Shown one piece after another: positions 26,963 through 35,099 of a DNA stretch of 35,099 nucleotides; position 1 is the stretch's first letter; each line of letters begins with the position of its first letter. The notes under the pieces were generated by a model. The model saw only the letters and a program-made list of their open reading frames with translations, made no database searches and was not told the origin of the DNA. Location: positions 1-35,099 of the forward strand of contig CAMFDU010000013.1 of assembly GCA_945949175.1 (NCBI GenBank), read 5' to 3'. The stretch is from Gulosibacter massiliensis (GTDB lineage: Bacteria; Actinomycetota; Actinomycetes; Actinomycetales; Microbacteriaceae). The position numbers and the translations under genes are program-made.

Positions 26963-28099
26963 ATGTCCCTTCGATTCACACACCCCCACATCGCATCCGC
27001 CGAGATGGATGCCGTGCGACGCGCCATCGAATCCGGCCACACCTGGGGTGACGGTCCGTTCACACTCTCCGCCGCCGAACAACTGACCGAGATGCTTGAT
27101 GCCGCGCATGTCGCAATTGTCACGTCGGGAACCGACGCAGCCGAACTCGCGGGAATTGTCGCGGACTTTGGGCCTGGCGACGAGGTGATCGTACCGTCGT
27201 ATCAGTTCCCGTCCGCCGGACTGTCAGTTGCTCTTCGGGGCGCAACTCCCGTGTTTGTCGACGTCGACCCGCGAACGGGGAACATCGATGTGTCCCATGC
27301 CGAGGCGGCCGTCACCCCGAACACTCGGGCGATAACGTTTGTGAATTATGCGGGGGTCACCGCGGACACGAAGGCAATTCGTCGCATCGCCGACGCACAC
27401 GACCTCATCGTCATCGAAGACAACTGTCACTCATTGGGCGGAACTGCAAACGGCGAACCGATGGGGCGAGACAGCGACCTCGTCCTGCATTCCTTCCACT
27501 CGTCGAAAAACATCTCCTGTGGCGAAGGTGGCGCACTTGTGGTCAACAACCGGAGGTTCGTTGAACGCACCGAAATCGCGCGCGAGAAGGGAACGAACCG
27601 CCACCGTTTCCTGCGCGGTGAAGTTGACCGATACACCTGGGTGGACCTCGGATCGAACTATTTGCCAAGCGACGTCCAAGGCGCGATGCTCGACGCGCAA
27701 CTCCTCGACTACGACATCATCCAGGACCGACGGATGTCAGCGTGGGCTTCCCTCAACGACGGAATAGCGGATTGGGCGAACGACTCCGGCGTCGACATCA
27801 TGGACGCGGGACCCGGCAACCATCACACCGCGCACCTCTTTTATGTGTTGATGCCCGACCAGACACAACAACGGGCATTACTCGACCACCTCGGTGCGCG
27901 GGGTGTTCCGTCGGCCACTCATTATCAACCGCTTCATTCCGCCGAAGCTGGTGAGAGATTCGGGCGCACAGTCGGTTCGTGCGAGAACGCGACCTCGTTC
28001 GCGTCGAGAATCCTACGGTTGCCGATCCACACGAATCTGTCGGCGGCAGACATCGAACTGATTGTCGACAGCGTGACGTCGTTCGAGGTCACAAACTAA
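26963..28099 (+). CDS. WecE-type sugar aminotransferase (DegT/DnrJ/EryC1/StrS family)
   Basis: This 378-residue PLP enzyme transfers an amino group to a nucleotide-linked keto-sugar. It closely resembles WecE/RffA (dTDP-4-amino-4,6-dideoxygalactose transaminase): GDGPFT near the start, DEVIVPSYQF (73-82), EDNCHS (152-157) and SFHSSKNISCGEGG, with the PLP lysine at 182; EKGTNR and YTWVDLGSNY also match. The ATG follows AGGA. It is divergent from hisH, and its stop overlaps that of the convergent BKACE gene. With the acyltransferase and glycosyltransferase nearby it probably makes an amino (later N-acylated) sugar for a surface glycan. The exact sugar is not certain. Confidence 0.9.
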   Translation: MSLRFTHPHIASAEMDAVRRAIESGHTWGDGPFTLSAAEQLTEMLDAAHVAIVTSGTDAAELAGIVADFGPGDEVIVPSYQFPSAGLSVALRGATPVFVDVDPRTGNIDVSHAEAAVTPNTRAITFVNYAGVTADTKAIRRIADAHDLIVIEDNCHSLGGTANGEPMGRDSDLVLHSFHSSKNISCGEGGALVVNNRRFVERTEIAREKGTNRHRFLRGEVDRYTWVDLGSNYLPSDVQGAMLDAQLLDYDIIQDRRMSAWASLNDGIADWANDSGVDIMDAGPGNHHTAHLFYVLMPDQTQQRALLDHLGARGVPSATHYQPLHSAEAGERFGRTVGSCENATSFASRILRLPIHTNLSAADIELIVDSVTSFEVTN

Positions 28100-28950
28100 C
28101 GACCGAGCACCGTGACCCGGTATTCGGCCGGAGTCATGACTCGGCGTCCCAGCAACTGGATTGACTGGTGAACCCGTTCTACGAGGGCCGCGTTCGTCGC
28201 CAATTCCTCACGGCGATGATCGAGGAAGATTCCGTCTTCGAGACCGACCCGAACGCCACCTCCCGCGGCGAGAGCCATCATCGTTGCCGATGTCTGTGAG
28301 TCCCCCAATCCCGCTCCGTTCCAGTGCGCGGTGGCAGGAAGACGATCGACCGCGAGACCGAGTTCCGACGGCGTTGCTTGAATCCCTGCGATGTTGCCCA
28401 GGAAAATGTTCGCAGGGAAATCGCCGACGAGAATACCTTCGCGCTGCAAAACGTGTGCGAAGTTGATCATTCCCAAATCGAAAATCTCTAATTCCGGAAC
28501 AATCCCACGGTCACGCATGATTGTGGCGAGGGCGCGGATTGTCTCGGGTGCGTTGACGGACGGGCCATCAAGGAAATTGAGTGACGACATCGTGAGCGAC
28601 GCGACCTCGGGTTTGATGTCACCGTCGAGAGCGAGAACATCCGCCCTTTTTTCAAGCTCGGAGAAGTTCCGACCCGACGTCGACACGTTGATGACGAGCT
28701 CCGGGTGACGATCGCGAACGCGGGTGATGATATCGGCGTACACGTCGCGCTCCCACGTCGGCGCACCGGACTCATCTCGTGCGTGGAGGTGTACGGCGGA
28801 AATTCCGAGGGCAACCGCAGCCGACACATCATCGGCGATTTCGGCCGGCGTGATGGGAACGTGTGGCGTCATCGCCTTGGTCGGAATCATCCCCGTTGGC
28901 GCGAGGACGATCGGGACAGGTTTCGCTAGTTCGTCGCGCAATACGGGCAT
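28096..28950 (-). CDS. BKACE (DUF849) family beta-keto acid cleavage enzyme
   Basis: Zinc-dependent BKACE enzymes condense a beta-keto acid with acetyl-CoA and split it into acetoacetate and a new acyl-CoA. The 284 residues carry the metal-binding His54 and His56 (AVHLHARDE), the N-terminal [19 protein letters not shown] segment and the GLEDGI motif near the C-terminus. The start at 28950 overlaps the acyltransferase end by 25 bases; a longer frame to 29226 would cover half that gene and is rejected. Its place inside a sugar-glycan cluster is odd: it could supply an acyl-CoA for the acyltransferase, or be unrelated. The beta-keto substrate is unknown. Confidence 0.88.
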   Translation of the reverse strand: MPVLRDELAKPVPIVLAPTGMIPTKAMTPHVPITPAEIADDVSAAVALGISAVHLHARDESGAPTWERDVYADIITRVRDRHPELVINVSTSGRNFSELEKRADVLALDGDIKPEVASLTMSSLNFLDGPSVNAPETIRALATIMRDRGIVPELEIFDLGMINFAHVLQREGILVGDFPANIFLGNIAGIQATPSELGLAVDRLPATAHWNGAGLGDSQTSATMMALAAGGGVRVGLEDGIFLDHRREELATNAALVERVHQSIQLLGRRVMTPAEYRVTVLGR

Positions 28951-29582
28951 GTCGTCACCCACTCCTCTACTTCTGTGAGCACTCGGGCCGGGTTTCCGAC
29001 AACCGTTGTGAATGCCGGAACGTCTTTCGTTACCACGGCTCCGGCCCCGATGACGGCACCCTCGCCAATCGACAAACGCGGAAGGACGACCGCGCCGGCA
29101 CCAATGAATGCGCCGGCACCGATCGTGATTTCGCCCGCCACGGTCACCCCAGGTCCGACGTGCACGAAGTCGCCGACCGCCGTGTGATGCCCGATCGACG
29201 CCGCACGATTGATGTTGGCGAAACACCCGATTCGAGCCCGTGCCCCCACAACGACGCCCGCGTTGACATACGCGCCGTGGCTCACGGTCGCGCTACCAGA
29301 GACCGTGGAGGTCGCGTCGATGAGAGAAACGGGGTTGTTCCAGCCCGCTGTATGCGCAGCGACCGCGCTTGCTCGGCGGGCGTTCGCCGAGCCCGTCCCA
29401 AGAACATAGTCGACGGAACGATCCGAGATGGTCGATTCCGTCACGAGGTTCGGAAGCTCGGCGTCTGCACCGCCGATGTTGTCGACACACAACGGCTCGC
29501 TGCCGGAACGGCTCACTGACTCAATCACGTCCCACACGTACGGCGCGGAAACAGCAACGATTCGCAGGTGGCGGGGAGTCAT
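28926..29582 (-). CDS. NeuD/PglD-type hexapeptide sugar acyltransferase
   Basis: This 218-residue protein has a small N-terminal alpha/beta domain (about 1-80) and a left-handed beta-helix of hexapeptide repeats (about 85-200; for example [25 protein letters not shown]), ending in the typical VVGNPARVL. Such enzymes transfer an acyl group from acyl-CoA to an amino- or hydroxyl-sugar nucleotide. An amino sugar made by the WecE-type aminotransferase would be a natural substrate. The ATG overlaps the glycosyltransferase stop as ATGA, and its end overlaps the BKACE start, so the three minus-strand genes form one operon. Confidence 0.9.
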   Translation of the reverse strand: MTPRHLRIVAVSAPYVWDVIESVSRSGSEPLCVDNIGGADAELPNLVTESTISDRSVDYVLGTGSANARRASAVAAHTAGWNNPVSLIDATSTVSGSATVSHGAYVNAGVVVGARARIGCFANINRAASIGHHTAVGDFVHVGPGVTVAGEITIGAGAFIGAGAVVLPRLSIGEGAVIGAGAVVTKDVPAFTTVVGNPARVLTEVEEWVTTCPYCATN

Positions 29583-31564
29583 GGCAGTTGTTCCATCGCT
29601 GTTCGCAGCGCACGAGGGTCGACCTCGAAACTGAGGTGCCCGCCCGCCCTGACCGCTCCAACATCAAAAAACCGCGATCCGCGGGCTGCGAGCGTTGGGT
29701 TGAGGAAAGTCACGTACCTATTCTGCAGGTTATCCGGTTTGCTCTGCACTGTCACGAGCCTCGATTCGGACGGCATAAACATCGACCAGGTGAGTGCGCT
29801 TCCCTGTTCGCCGAACATGTCGACGGTCGAGGTCGCGAGACGCAGCTGTTCGTCGAAGGTCAATAACTCGGGAATAACCTTCTCGTAGCCGAAATCCGCC
29901 GCGATTAGATCCAGTTCGAGGCGATTGGCGCATCCACCTCGAAGTCCCGACGAATCCTGACGCGCGAGGTACACCCGGCGACCCGGCGTGTGAGCCGATT
30001 CGGGCGTCAACCGCGCCACGAACTCCGACATCCATCGCGAATCCGCGCGGGCGGTTCTCGATTCAGGTTGCAGCTGCGTCGACACGATCAATTCGGGCAC
30101 TCGAACAAGGTGCTGGAGTTGTTCTTGGTGCACCCGAACTATTCGTTCAGGGGCAACCCCCAGTGCGTTCATCTGCGCAATGTCGTTCCACGGCACGTGG
30201 CTGACGAGGAACGACGTCGTCGGGTCGAATCGGTTGACCGCGTCCACGCGCGGTGCGACCTGCATCAATCCGTTTCCAAACGCACGTGACATCGTGATGG
30301 CGAGGCCGGCTCGACCTGACCGCTCATCGGTAATCCAGCCATTGATCGGAATCACGTTTTGCGGTCCGCCGAAGTATGTCCCGGCGAGCAACGTTCCGTC
30401 CTCGAGAAGAACGGAACCATTCGGGGCAACGATCGCGTTGGTGACCGAAATCAGCCACGGTCCCAGAGACCGTTCCCGCAGGACGCTCGAATCCTGGCGG
30501 CGCCACGCGCCGTTCCGAAAAAATCGATGTGCGTCCACCGTCGTGTCGTCGACGGTGTAATCCGGTCGGGAAATCACCTCGACCCCACGCGGCAGTGCGA
30601 GCCCGTCTCGTAGCGCTTCGTCCATGTCGAAACTGCCGGTGACGGTCACACGAGACGGGTCGCGCGGTGCGCGGATCGCTTTATCGACGATGGTCACGGA
30701 TGCGGTCGGTTGAGCGAACTCGGAGAACGGCAACAATTCGGGTGATTCAACGAACACCGAAGACGCGCCCGAAACGGACCGCGCGATGGCATCAACCGAC
30801 AAGCGATTGACGGCAAGTAACCGCGCGCCCGCGGATTCGTGGTCGAAACGGACGTCAACAATAGAATCGTCCCCGAGCGGCCCCCGAAGGTTGTTGTATT
30901 CCAAATACACACTGGTCGGCGTCGCGGTTGCGTCGCCCCGTAACGTTTCGGCGAAGCGCGTGACTTGCCCGTCAGCAATCGTTGGCGACGGCAATCGAAC
31001 GAACATCGCGGAACCGGTCCTGCGGGCAGCGCCCCTCGTGATTGCAAATCCGGCCAGCGTGACGCCGCACGCATTGGCCAACGTCTTGATGGGGTGGTGC
31101 GGCTTTTCTGAAAGATCTGGCACCACGACAGCGACTCCGGGGGAAAACCTTCCCAGCGTGGCAAGGCTCGGACCGATCGATTTAACAATATTGAGTCGCG
31201 TTGGTCGGACCGAGAGCAAAAACGCACACGGCGTCCCGACGTCGATGACCTCGGTCGCCTCGTCTCTATGTTTGCCTATCCCGAAGCGAGCACTGACAAG
31301 CCGCCGTCCGCCCGCCGTCACCGACCCGTTGGGAAAAACGATCGCATCCGCGATGGCGATGACGAGCGGGCCGAATTCGTCACGCTCGACAACAGTGACC
31401 GAGTCAGGCCAGTTTGTCGTCGAGTCGAGGTCCACGAAACGCAATACGGCCAGGGTTCGACGAATTCGTGAGGTCACCCTGTGAATTAGGGCGTGGTCCC
31501 GAAATGCGCGCAACGGGCTCTGTTCGCGTTGATTGGGGCGCTTCCGCTGGTCGTCGAGGCTCAC
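29579..31564 (-). CDS. GT61-family glycosyltransferase with duplicated, partly degenerate domains
   Basis: The C-terminal half (about 360-661) matches GT61/DUF563 glycosyltransferases: [11 protein letters not shown] (529-539), [18 protein letters not shown] and the nucleotide-site-like GEQGSALTW (585-593). The N-terminal half repeats the layout: [11 protein letters not shown] (72-82) corresponds to [11 protein letters not shown] (375-385; 8 of 11 identical), and a VYLEYNN...FVESPEL stretch mirrors the later motif region but lacks the glycine loop. It therefore appears to be an internal duplication with an inactive first copy. At 661 residues it is longer than typical members. No signal peptide or span is evident, so it is likely cytoplasmic. 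The start is GTG. It heads the minus-strand operon with the acyltransferase and BKACE genes. Acceptor and donor are unknown. Confidence 0.8.
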   Translation of the reverse strand: MSLDDQRKRPNQREQSPLRAFRDHALIHRVTSRIRRTLAVLRFVDLDSTTNWPDSVTVVERDEFGPLVIAIADAIVFPNGSVTAGGRRLVSARFGIGKHRDEATEVIDVGTPCAFLLSVRPTRLNIVKSIGPSLATLGRFSPGVAVVVPDLSEKPHHPIKTLANACGVTLAGFAITRGAARRTGSAMFVRLPSPTIADGQVTRFAETLRGDATATPTSVYLEYNNLRGPLGDDSIVDVRFDHESAGARLLAVNRLSVDAIARSVSGASSVFVESPELLPFSEFAQPTASVTIVDKAIRAPRDPSRVTVTGSFDMDEALRDGLALPRGVEVISRPDYTVDDTTVDAHRFFRNGAWRRQDSSVLRERSLGPWLISVTNAIVAPNGSVLLEDGTLLAGTYFGGPQNVIPINGWITDERSGRAGLAITMSRAFGNGLMQVAPRVDAVNRFDPTTSFLVSHVPWNDIAQMNALGVAPERIVRVHQEQLQHLVRVPELIVSTQLQPESRTARADSRWMSEFVARLTPESAHTPGRRVYLARQDSSGLRGGCANRLELDLIAADFGYEKVIPELLTFDEQLRLATSTVDMFGEQGSALTWSMFMPSESRLVTVQSKPDNLQNRYVTFLNPTLAARGSRFFDVGAVRAGGHLSFEVDPRALRTAMEQLP

Positions 31565-31671
31565 GTGTCAATCGTAAACGCCGGACGGTCGGGGGGATTC
31601 TTCACAATTCGTTCACTCGCCATTCACGCTAAACTCAGCGGATTCGCGGGCAACATTGTCACTCTGTAACC

Positions 31672-32487
31672 GTGAACATTCGCTCGTACGTCGCCATTGG
31701 GGATTCACTGTCAGAGGGAATGGGCGACCGTTTCTTCCTCTCACATCGCGTGGGAAGCGGGTGGACCGACCGGCTCGCACACCTGCTCGCGACGGATGCC
31801 GCCGCTCGAGGCGACGCATTCGAATACGCAAACATCGCGATTCGCGGGTGCAAGCTCGAGGACATCATGGAGGACCAGTTAGAGCACGCGATTGCATTGC
31901 GACCCGACCTGGTCACTATTCTTGCGGGCAGCAACAATTTCTTTAGCAACGCCGGCACGGTAGAGCGCCTTGAACGGATTTTCAGGTCGGGGTTGCGCCG
32001 TCTGAAGATTGCGGGCATCCACGTCGTAGTCGCGAACACGATCAACCCCTGCCATTTGCGATTCTTCGGACCAGTGCGCCCCAATGCCCAACGAATGTCG
32101 CGGATGATTGAGCGGGTTGCCGGCGAACTCGACTTCCCCGTCATTGACGTGTACGGAATGAGCGAACTCGAGCACCTCGAGTTTTGGTACCGCGACATGG
32201 TGCATTTTTCTGAGATCGGTCACGCCCAGATTGCCAATGCGGCCGCCGAGCTTCTCGACACCACCGCGCGATACTCACCCCGCGATTACGAGCCGAGTTT
32301 CGCGGCGGATCGACCGTTGGGCGAAACTGTTGCGTGGTTCTTGCGCGACGTTGTGCCGTTCATCGATCGACGGCTTCGCCGAACCTCGTCGGGCGTTGGA
32401 ATTGCACCGAAGTTGCCGGCACTCGTGCCATGGGCGCTTGTCCCCGAAATCGAGGACTACCTGAAGCGCGAGCTGGTCGGCGTCTAG
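31672..32487 (+). CDS. SGNH/GDSL-family hydrolase
   Basis: This 271-residue esterase-type hydrolase lacks a signal peptide. Block I is AIGDSLSEGMGD with nucleophile Ser12, block III is GSNN (86-89), and the Asp-x-x-His pair is DMVH (175-178). Such enzymes remove acyl groups from lipids, glycans or other esters. The start is GTG at 31672, divergent from the GT61 gene across 107 bases that must hold both promoters. Its stop overlaps the ABC ATPase stop within CTAG. The C-terminal 60 residues are an extension beyond the core fold. Association with glycan deacylation is suggested only by the neighbourhood. Confidence 0.88.
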   Translation: MNIRSYVAIGDSLSEGMGDRFFLSHRVGSGWTDRLAHLLATDAAARGDAFEYANIAIRGCKLEDIMEDQLEHAIALRPDLVTILAGSNNFFSNAGTVERLERIFRSGLRRLKIAGIHVVVANTINPCHLRFFGPVRPNAQRMSRMIERVAGELDFPVIDVYGMSELEHLEFWYRDMVHFSEIGHAQIANAAAELLDTTARYSPRDYEPSFAADRPLGETVAWFLRDVVPFIDRRLRRTSSGVGIAPKLPALVPWALVPEIEDYLKRELVGV

Positions 32488-33539
32488 ACCCGAAGGCCCG
32501 TTGTGGGGTCGAACAAGTGGTGCGACCCCGCGCGAACACTGACACCGACGTCGGCACCCTCGACGATTCCGTCCATTCGCGATGCTTCGATCACGGCGGT
32601 GAGCGAGTGCCCCGATGCCTCGACCTGAACGATCGCGCGCGGTCCCAACAACTCGATCACGCCGATGCGTCCGCGGCTGACCGACTTCCCACCGACCTCG
32701 AGAACGATGTCGTCTGGCCGGACACCGAGAGTTTTCGCCCCGGCCGAAACCCCTGCGACCGCGAGCGTTAGCCCCGACGCCGACACAAATTTGCCGGCCG
32801 AGAACGTTCCCTCGAGAAGGTTCATCTTCGGGCTTCCGACAAACGACGCGACGAACGTGCTGTTCGGCTTGTCGTAGACGTCTTTAGGTTTTCCCTGCTG
32901 GGCGATTTCACCATCACGCATCACCACGATGAAGTCAGAAAGCGTCATGGCTTCTTCTTGGTCGTGTGTCACGAACAGCGAGGTGATACCGAGGCGACGC
33001 TGCAGTTGCAGCAACTCGGTGCGCATTTCGACGCGCAACTTCGCATCGAGATTGCTTAAGGGTTCGTCGAACAAGAACACAGAGGGCTCGCGAATGATGG
33101 CGCGCCCGATTGCGACGCGTTGCTGTTGCCCGCCCGACAGGTCTTTAGGCTTTCGGTCGAGAAGTTCAGACAGCCCCATCGTTGCGGCGACGGCGCCGGC
33201 CCGTTTCAACGCCTCGGCGCGATTGACGCGAATCGCCCGCAGCGGGAACGCGAGGTTCTCGCGAACCGTGAGGTGGGGGTACAGCGCGTAGTTCTGGAAC
33301 ACCATCGCAATGTCGCGGTCTTTGGGCTCGAGGTTGGTGACGTCCTTGTCACCGATTCGTATCGATCCAGAGGTCACGGGCTCGAGTCCTGCAATCATGC
33401 GCAGCGTCGTGGTCTTGCCACACCCGGAAGGGCCGACGAGCACCGTGAACGCCCCATCGGGTAGTTCCAAATCGAGACCTTTGACGACGGTGGTGTCGCC
33501 GTACTTTTTGACGACGTTGTCGAATGTTACGCGTGCCAT
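32484..33539 (-). CDS. Carbohydrate ABC importer ATPase (UgpC/MsmX/MalK type)
   Basis: This 351-residue ATPase energises a CUT1-type sugar or glycerophosphodiester importer. Walker A is GPSGCGKTT (36-44), the signature is LSGGQQQRVAIGRA, Walker B is VFLFDEPLSNLD, and a TOBE-type regulatory domain occupies about residues 240-351 (TLGVRPDDIVLE). The start at 33539 follows AGGA; an upstream in-frame start overlaps the permease gene end and is rejected. It is the last gene of the operon after two permeases. Such ATPases can be shared between several importers, so substrate cannot be inferred. Confidence 0.95.
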   Translation of the reverse strand: MARVTFDNVVKKYGDTTVVKGLDLELPDGAFTVLVGPSGCGKTTTLRMIAGLEPVTSGSIRIGDKDVTNLEPKDRDIAMVFQNYALYPHLTVRENLAFPLRAIRVNRAEALKRAGAVAATMGLSELLDRKPKDLSGGQQQRVAIGRAIIREPSVFLFDEPLSNLDAKLRVEMRTELLQLQRRLGITSLFVTHDQEEAMTLSDFIVVMRDGEIAQQGKPKDVYDKPNSTFVASFVGSPKMNLLEGTFSAGKFVSASGLTLAVAGVSAGAKTLGVRPDDIVLEVGGKSVSRGRIGVIELLGPRAIVQVEASGHSLTAVIEASRMDGIVEGADVGVSVRAGSHHLFDPTTGLRV

Positions 33540-33555
33540 GTTTCTGTTCCTGTCC

Positions 33556-34371
33556 TTATCCCTTGACGGCTCCGCCACTGATTCCTTGAACCAGTCGCTT
33601 TTGCACGAAGAAGCTTGCGATCACCACGGGGATGATTGCGATGAGAATCGCCACCGCCATCGGCCCCAGCTCGACACCGCGGAAGGTGTTGAAGCCCGCG
33701 ATTGCCACGGGCAAAATCGTCGAGTTGCTGGGCGACAAGATGAGCCCGTAGAACATGTCGTTCCACGACAGCGTGAAGCCGAAAATGGCGGCGGCTCCGA
33801 TTCCCGGCAGGACCTGCGGTAAAACGACCAACCGGAACGTGTCGAATCGCCCAAAACCATCCACCCGCGCTTGCTCTTCGATTTCTTTCGGCACGGCCGC
33901 GAAGAACCCGATGAGGAACCAGGTGACGACCGGGACGACGAAACTGAGGTGCGAAAAGATGATGGGCACGAGTGTGCCATTCAGACGCAACATGTAGGCG
34001 ACGCTGAGGAACGGAAACACGAGAACGGCGGGCGGAAGAACCTGGGCCGCGAGTATTCCGAATCGGGACAGCGATCCTCCCGTGCTGAATCGCGCGATCG
34101 AATAGGCACCCATCGACCCGACCACCACGGCGATGGCCACGGTGACGGTCGCAACGAAGACGCTTCGACCAACGGCGGCAAAGATGTCGGACGACAACAC
34201 CTCGGTCCAGTTCGCCATCGTCGGCGTGAACCAGAGAAGGCCCGGCTGATTGAGGTCGGCGGGGGTCTTGAAAGTCGCCAGCGCGACCCACAGCAACGGC
34301 AGTGCAACGGCCGTGACGGCGACCGCCAACAACAGGACTCGCGACGCGTCGATCAGTTTGAATCGCTTCAT
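33556..34371 (-). CDS. ABC sugar importer permease (MalG type)
   Basis: This 271-residue inner-membrane subunit has six predicted spans. The conserved cytoplasmic EAA loop that contacts the ATPase reads EEQARVDGFGRFDTFRLVVLP. It belongs to the CUT1 family's second permease (MalG/UgpE-like). Its ATG overlaps the stop of the upstream permease by four bases and it precedes the ATPase by 16 bases. The substrate is unknown. Confidence 0.93.
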   Translation of the reverse strand: MKRFKLIDASRVLLLAVAVTAVALPLLWVALATFKTPADLNQPGLLWFTPTMANWTEVLSSDIFAAVGRSVFVATVTVAIAVVVGSMGAYSIARFSTGGSLSRFGILAAQVLPPAVLVFPFLSVAYMLRLNGTLVPIIFSHLSFVVPVVTWFLIGFFAAVPKEIEEQARVDGFGRFDTFRLVVLPQVLPGIGAAAIFGFTLSWNDMFYGLILSPSNSTILPVAIAGFNTFRGVELGPMAVAILIAIIPVVIASFFVQKRLVQGISGGAVKG

Positions 34372-35099
34372 CGCAGGTTCACCCGCTCAAGTCGGCGGAA
34401 CAGAAGGATTATGACCCCCAAGACGATGACGAGGAGGATGAACGCCATCGCGCTCGCTTCGGCCAGACGGTAATAGGAAATTCCGGTCTGGTACGTCAAG
34501 TATTGGATGGTCTTTGTCTCGATACCGGGACCGCCGCGAGTCGTCGCATAGACGTATTCAAAGACCTTCAGGGCATCGAGTCCGCGCAACAGAACCGCGA
34601 CGACCAAGATGGGTGACAGCATCGGCAAGGTGACGCGACGGAAAATGTAGAACCGATTCGCACCGTCGACTCGGGCCGCTTCGATGGGCTGCTTCGGAAT
34701 CGATTCAAGGCCCGCCAACAACAGCAACACCATGAACGGCGTCCACTGCCACACGTCGATGAACGCGAGACTGACGAGAGCTCTGCCCGAACCAAAGAAA
34801 TCGTAGGACATTCCGACCTTGTCGAGGTAAAACGGAATCGCACCGAGTTGGTCGTTAAGAAAAAATCGGAACATAAGCCCGACCGCAATCGGTGTAATGA
34901 ACATCGGCGCGAGCAGGAACGACCGAGTGAAGTTCTTGAACCACTTCTGACTCTGCAGTGCGAGAGCAATCGTCAGCCCGATAATGAGTTCGAACGTCAC
35001 CGAGAGAAAGACGTAGGTCGCGGTCGCGGACAATGATGTCCAATAGTCGCCATCCGACAGGATGCGAATGTAGTTGTCGAGACCTACGAAGTCGGCGAC
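34368..35099 (-). CDS. ABC sugar importer permease (MalF/UgpA type), 5' end outside window
   Basis: The reading frame is open to the window edge at 35099, so the gene is cut at its 5' end; the visible 243 residues are most of a normal 290-310 residue permease. The frame begins VADFVGLDNYIRIL, the typical segment before the second span of this family. The EAA loop reads EAARVDGANRFYIFRRVTLP. A TTG at 35033 could be mistaken for a start but cuts inside this conserved part. A substrate-binding protein gene would be expected further upstream. Confidence 0.93.
   Translation of the reverse strand, partial: VADFVGLDNYIRILSDGDYWTSLSATATYVFLSVTFELIIGLTIALALQSQKWFKNFTRSFLLAPMFITPIAVGLMFRFFLNDQLGAIPFYLDKVGMSYDFFGSGRALVSLAFIDVWQWTPFMVLLLLAGLESIPKQPIEAARVDGANRFYIFRRVTLPMLSPILVVAVLLRGLDALKVFEYVYATTRGGPGIETKTIQYLTYQTGISYYRLAEASAMAFILLVIVLGVIILLFRRLERVNLR

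Overview
The window looks like the chromosome of a small-genome actinobacterium, most likely a member of the Microbacteriaceae. This rests on the 16S rRNA signature, the pheS-pheT / rplT-rpmI-infC / priA-hisH gene neighbourhoods, frequent GTG starts, and GC content that looks moderate for the phylum. Coding density is very high. Many genes overlap by 1 to 25 bases, and at least two (probably three) convergent pairs share bases of their stop codons. I see no transposase, integrase, CRISPR array, phage gene or intact tRNA gene.

Layout. Bases 1-1276 hold the 5' two thirds of a 16S rRNA gene on the minus strand, with its leader, an antitermination-type box and a probable promoter carrying a perfect 19-bp palindrome over the -35 side. 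A membrane protein gene follows (1527-2270). Next is a housekeeping block on the minus strand: TrmH-family rRNA methyltransferase, pheS, pheT, argF, argH, tyrS and a decayed isochorismatase-like stub (10490 down to 2267). A secreted Asp/Glu-rich protein (10559-11122) separates this from infC-rpmI-rplT (12530 down to 11315). A DUF1844 gene is divergent from infC.

Bases 13173-24685 hold accessory metabolism lying between DUF1844 and sseB-priA-hisH, genes that I recall as near neighbours in relatives. On the plus strand are a dimethylglycine/sarcosine-dehydrogenase-like flavoprotein fused to GcvT and a flavin amine oxidase. On the minus strand is a probable operon: a 58-residue single-pass membrane protein, an NCS1 permease, a Zn alcohol dehydrogenase and a double-length nitrilase whose second half has lost its catalytic residues. 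Together they suggest uptake and breakdown of a small N-methylated or amide nitrogen compound, with the dehydrogenase possibly handling the aldehyde released. A three-gene plus-strand operon follows: DUF318-type permease, TIGR03943 protein, membrane-anchored Ig-like/beta-propeller protein.

Bases 24717-26880 carry sseB, priA and a hisH whose active-site cysteine is glycine and whose other glutaminase motifs are also altered. PriA has lost the tryptophan of its substrate-switching loop. The two changes suggest a histidine pathway that has been lost or rewired. The adjacent arg cluster is similarly reduced to argF and argH. Bases 26963-32487 encode surface-glycan functions (WecE-type sugar aminotransferase, hexapeptide acyltransferase, tandem GT61 glycosyltransferase, SGNH hydrolase) with a BKACE-family enzyme among them. 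Bases 32484-35099 hold most of a carbohydrate ABC importer, with the first permease cut by the window end.
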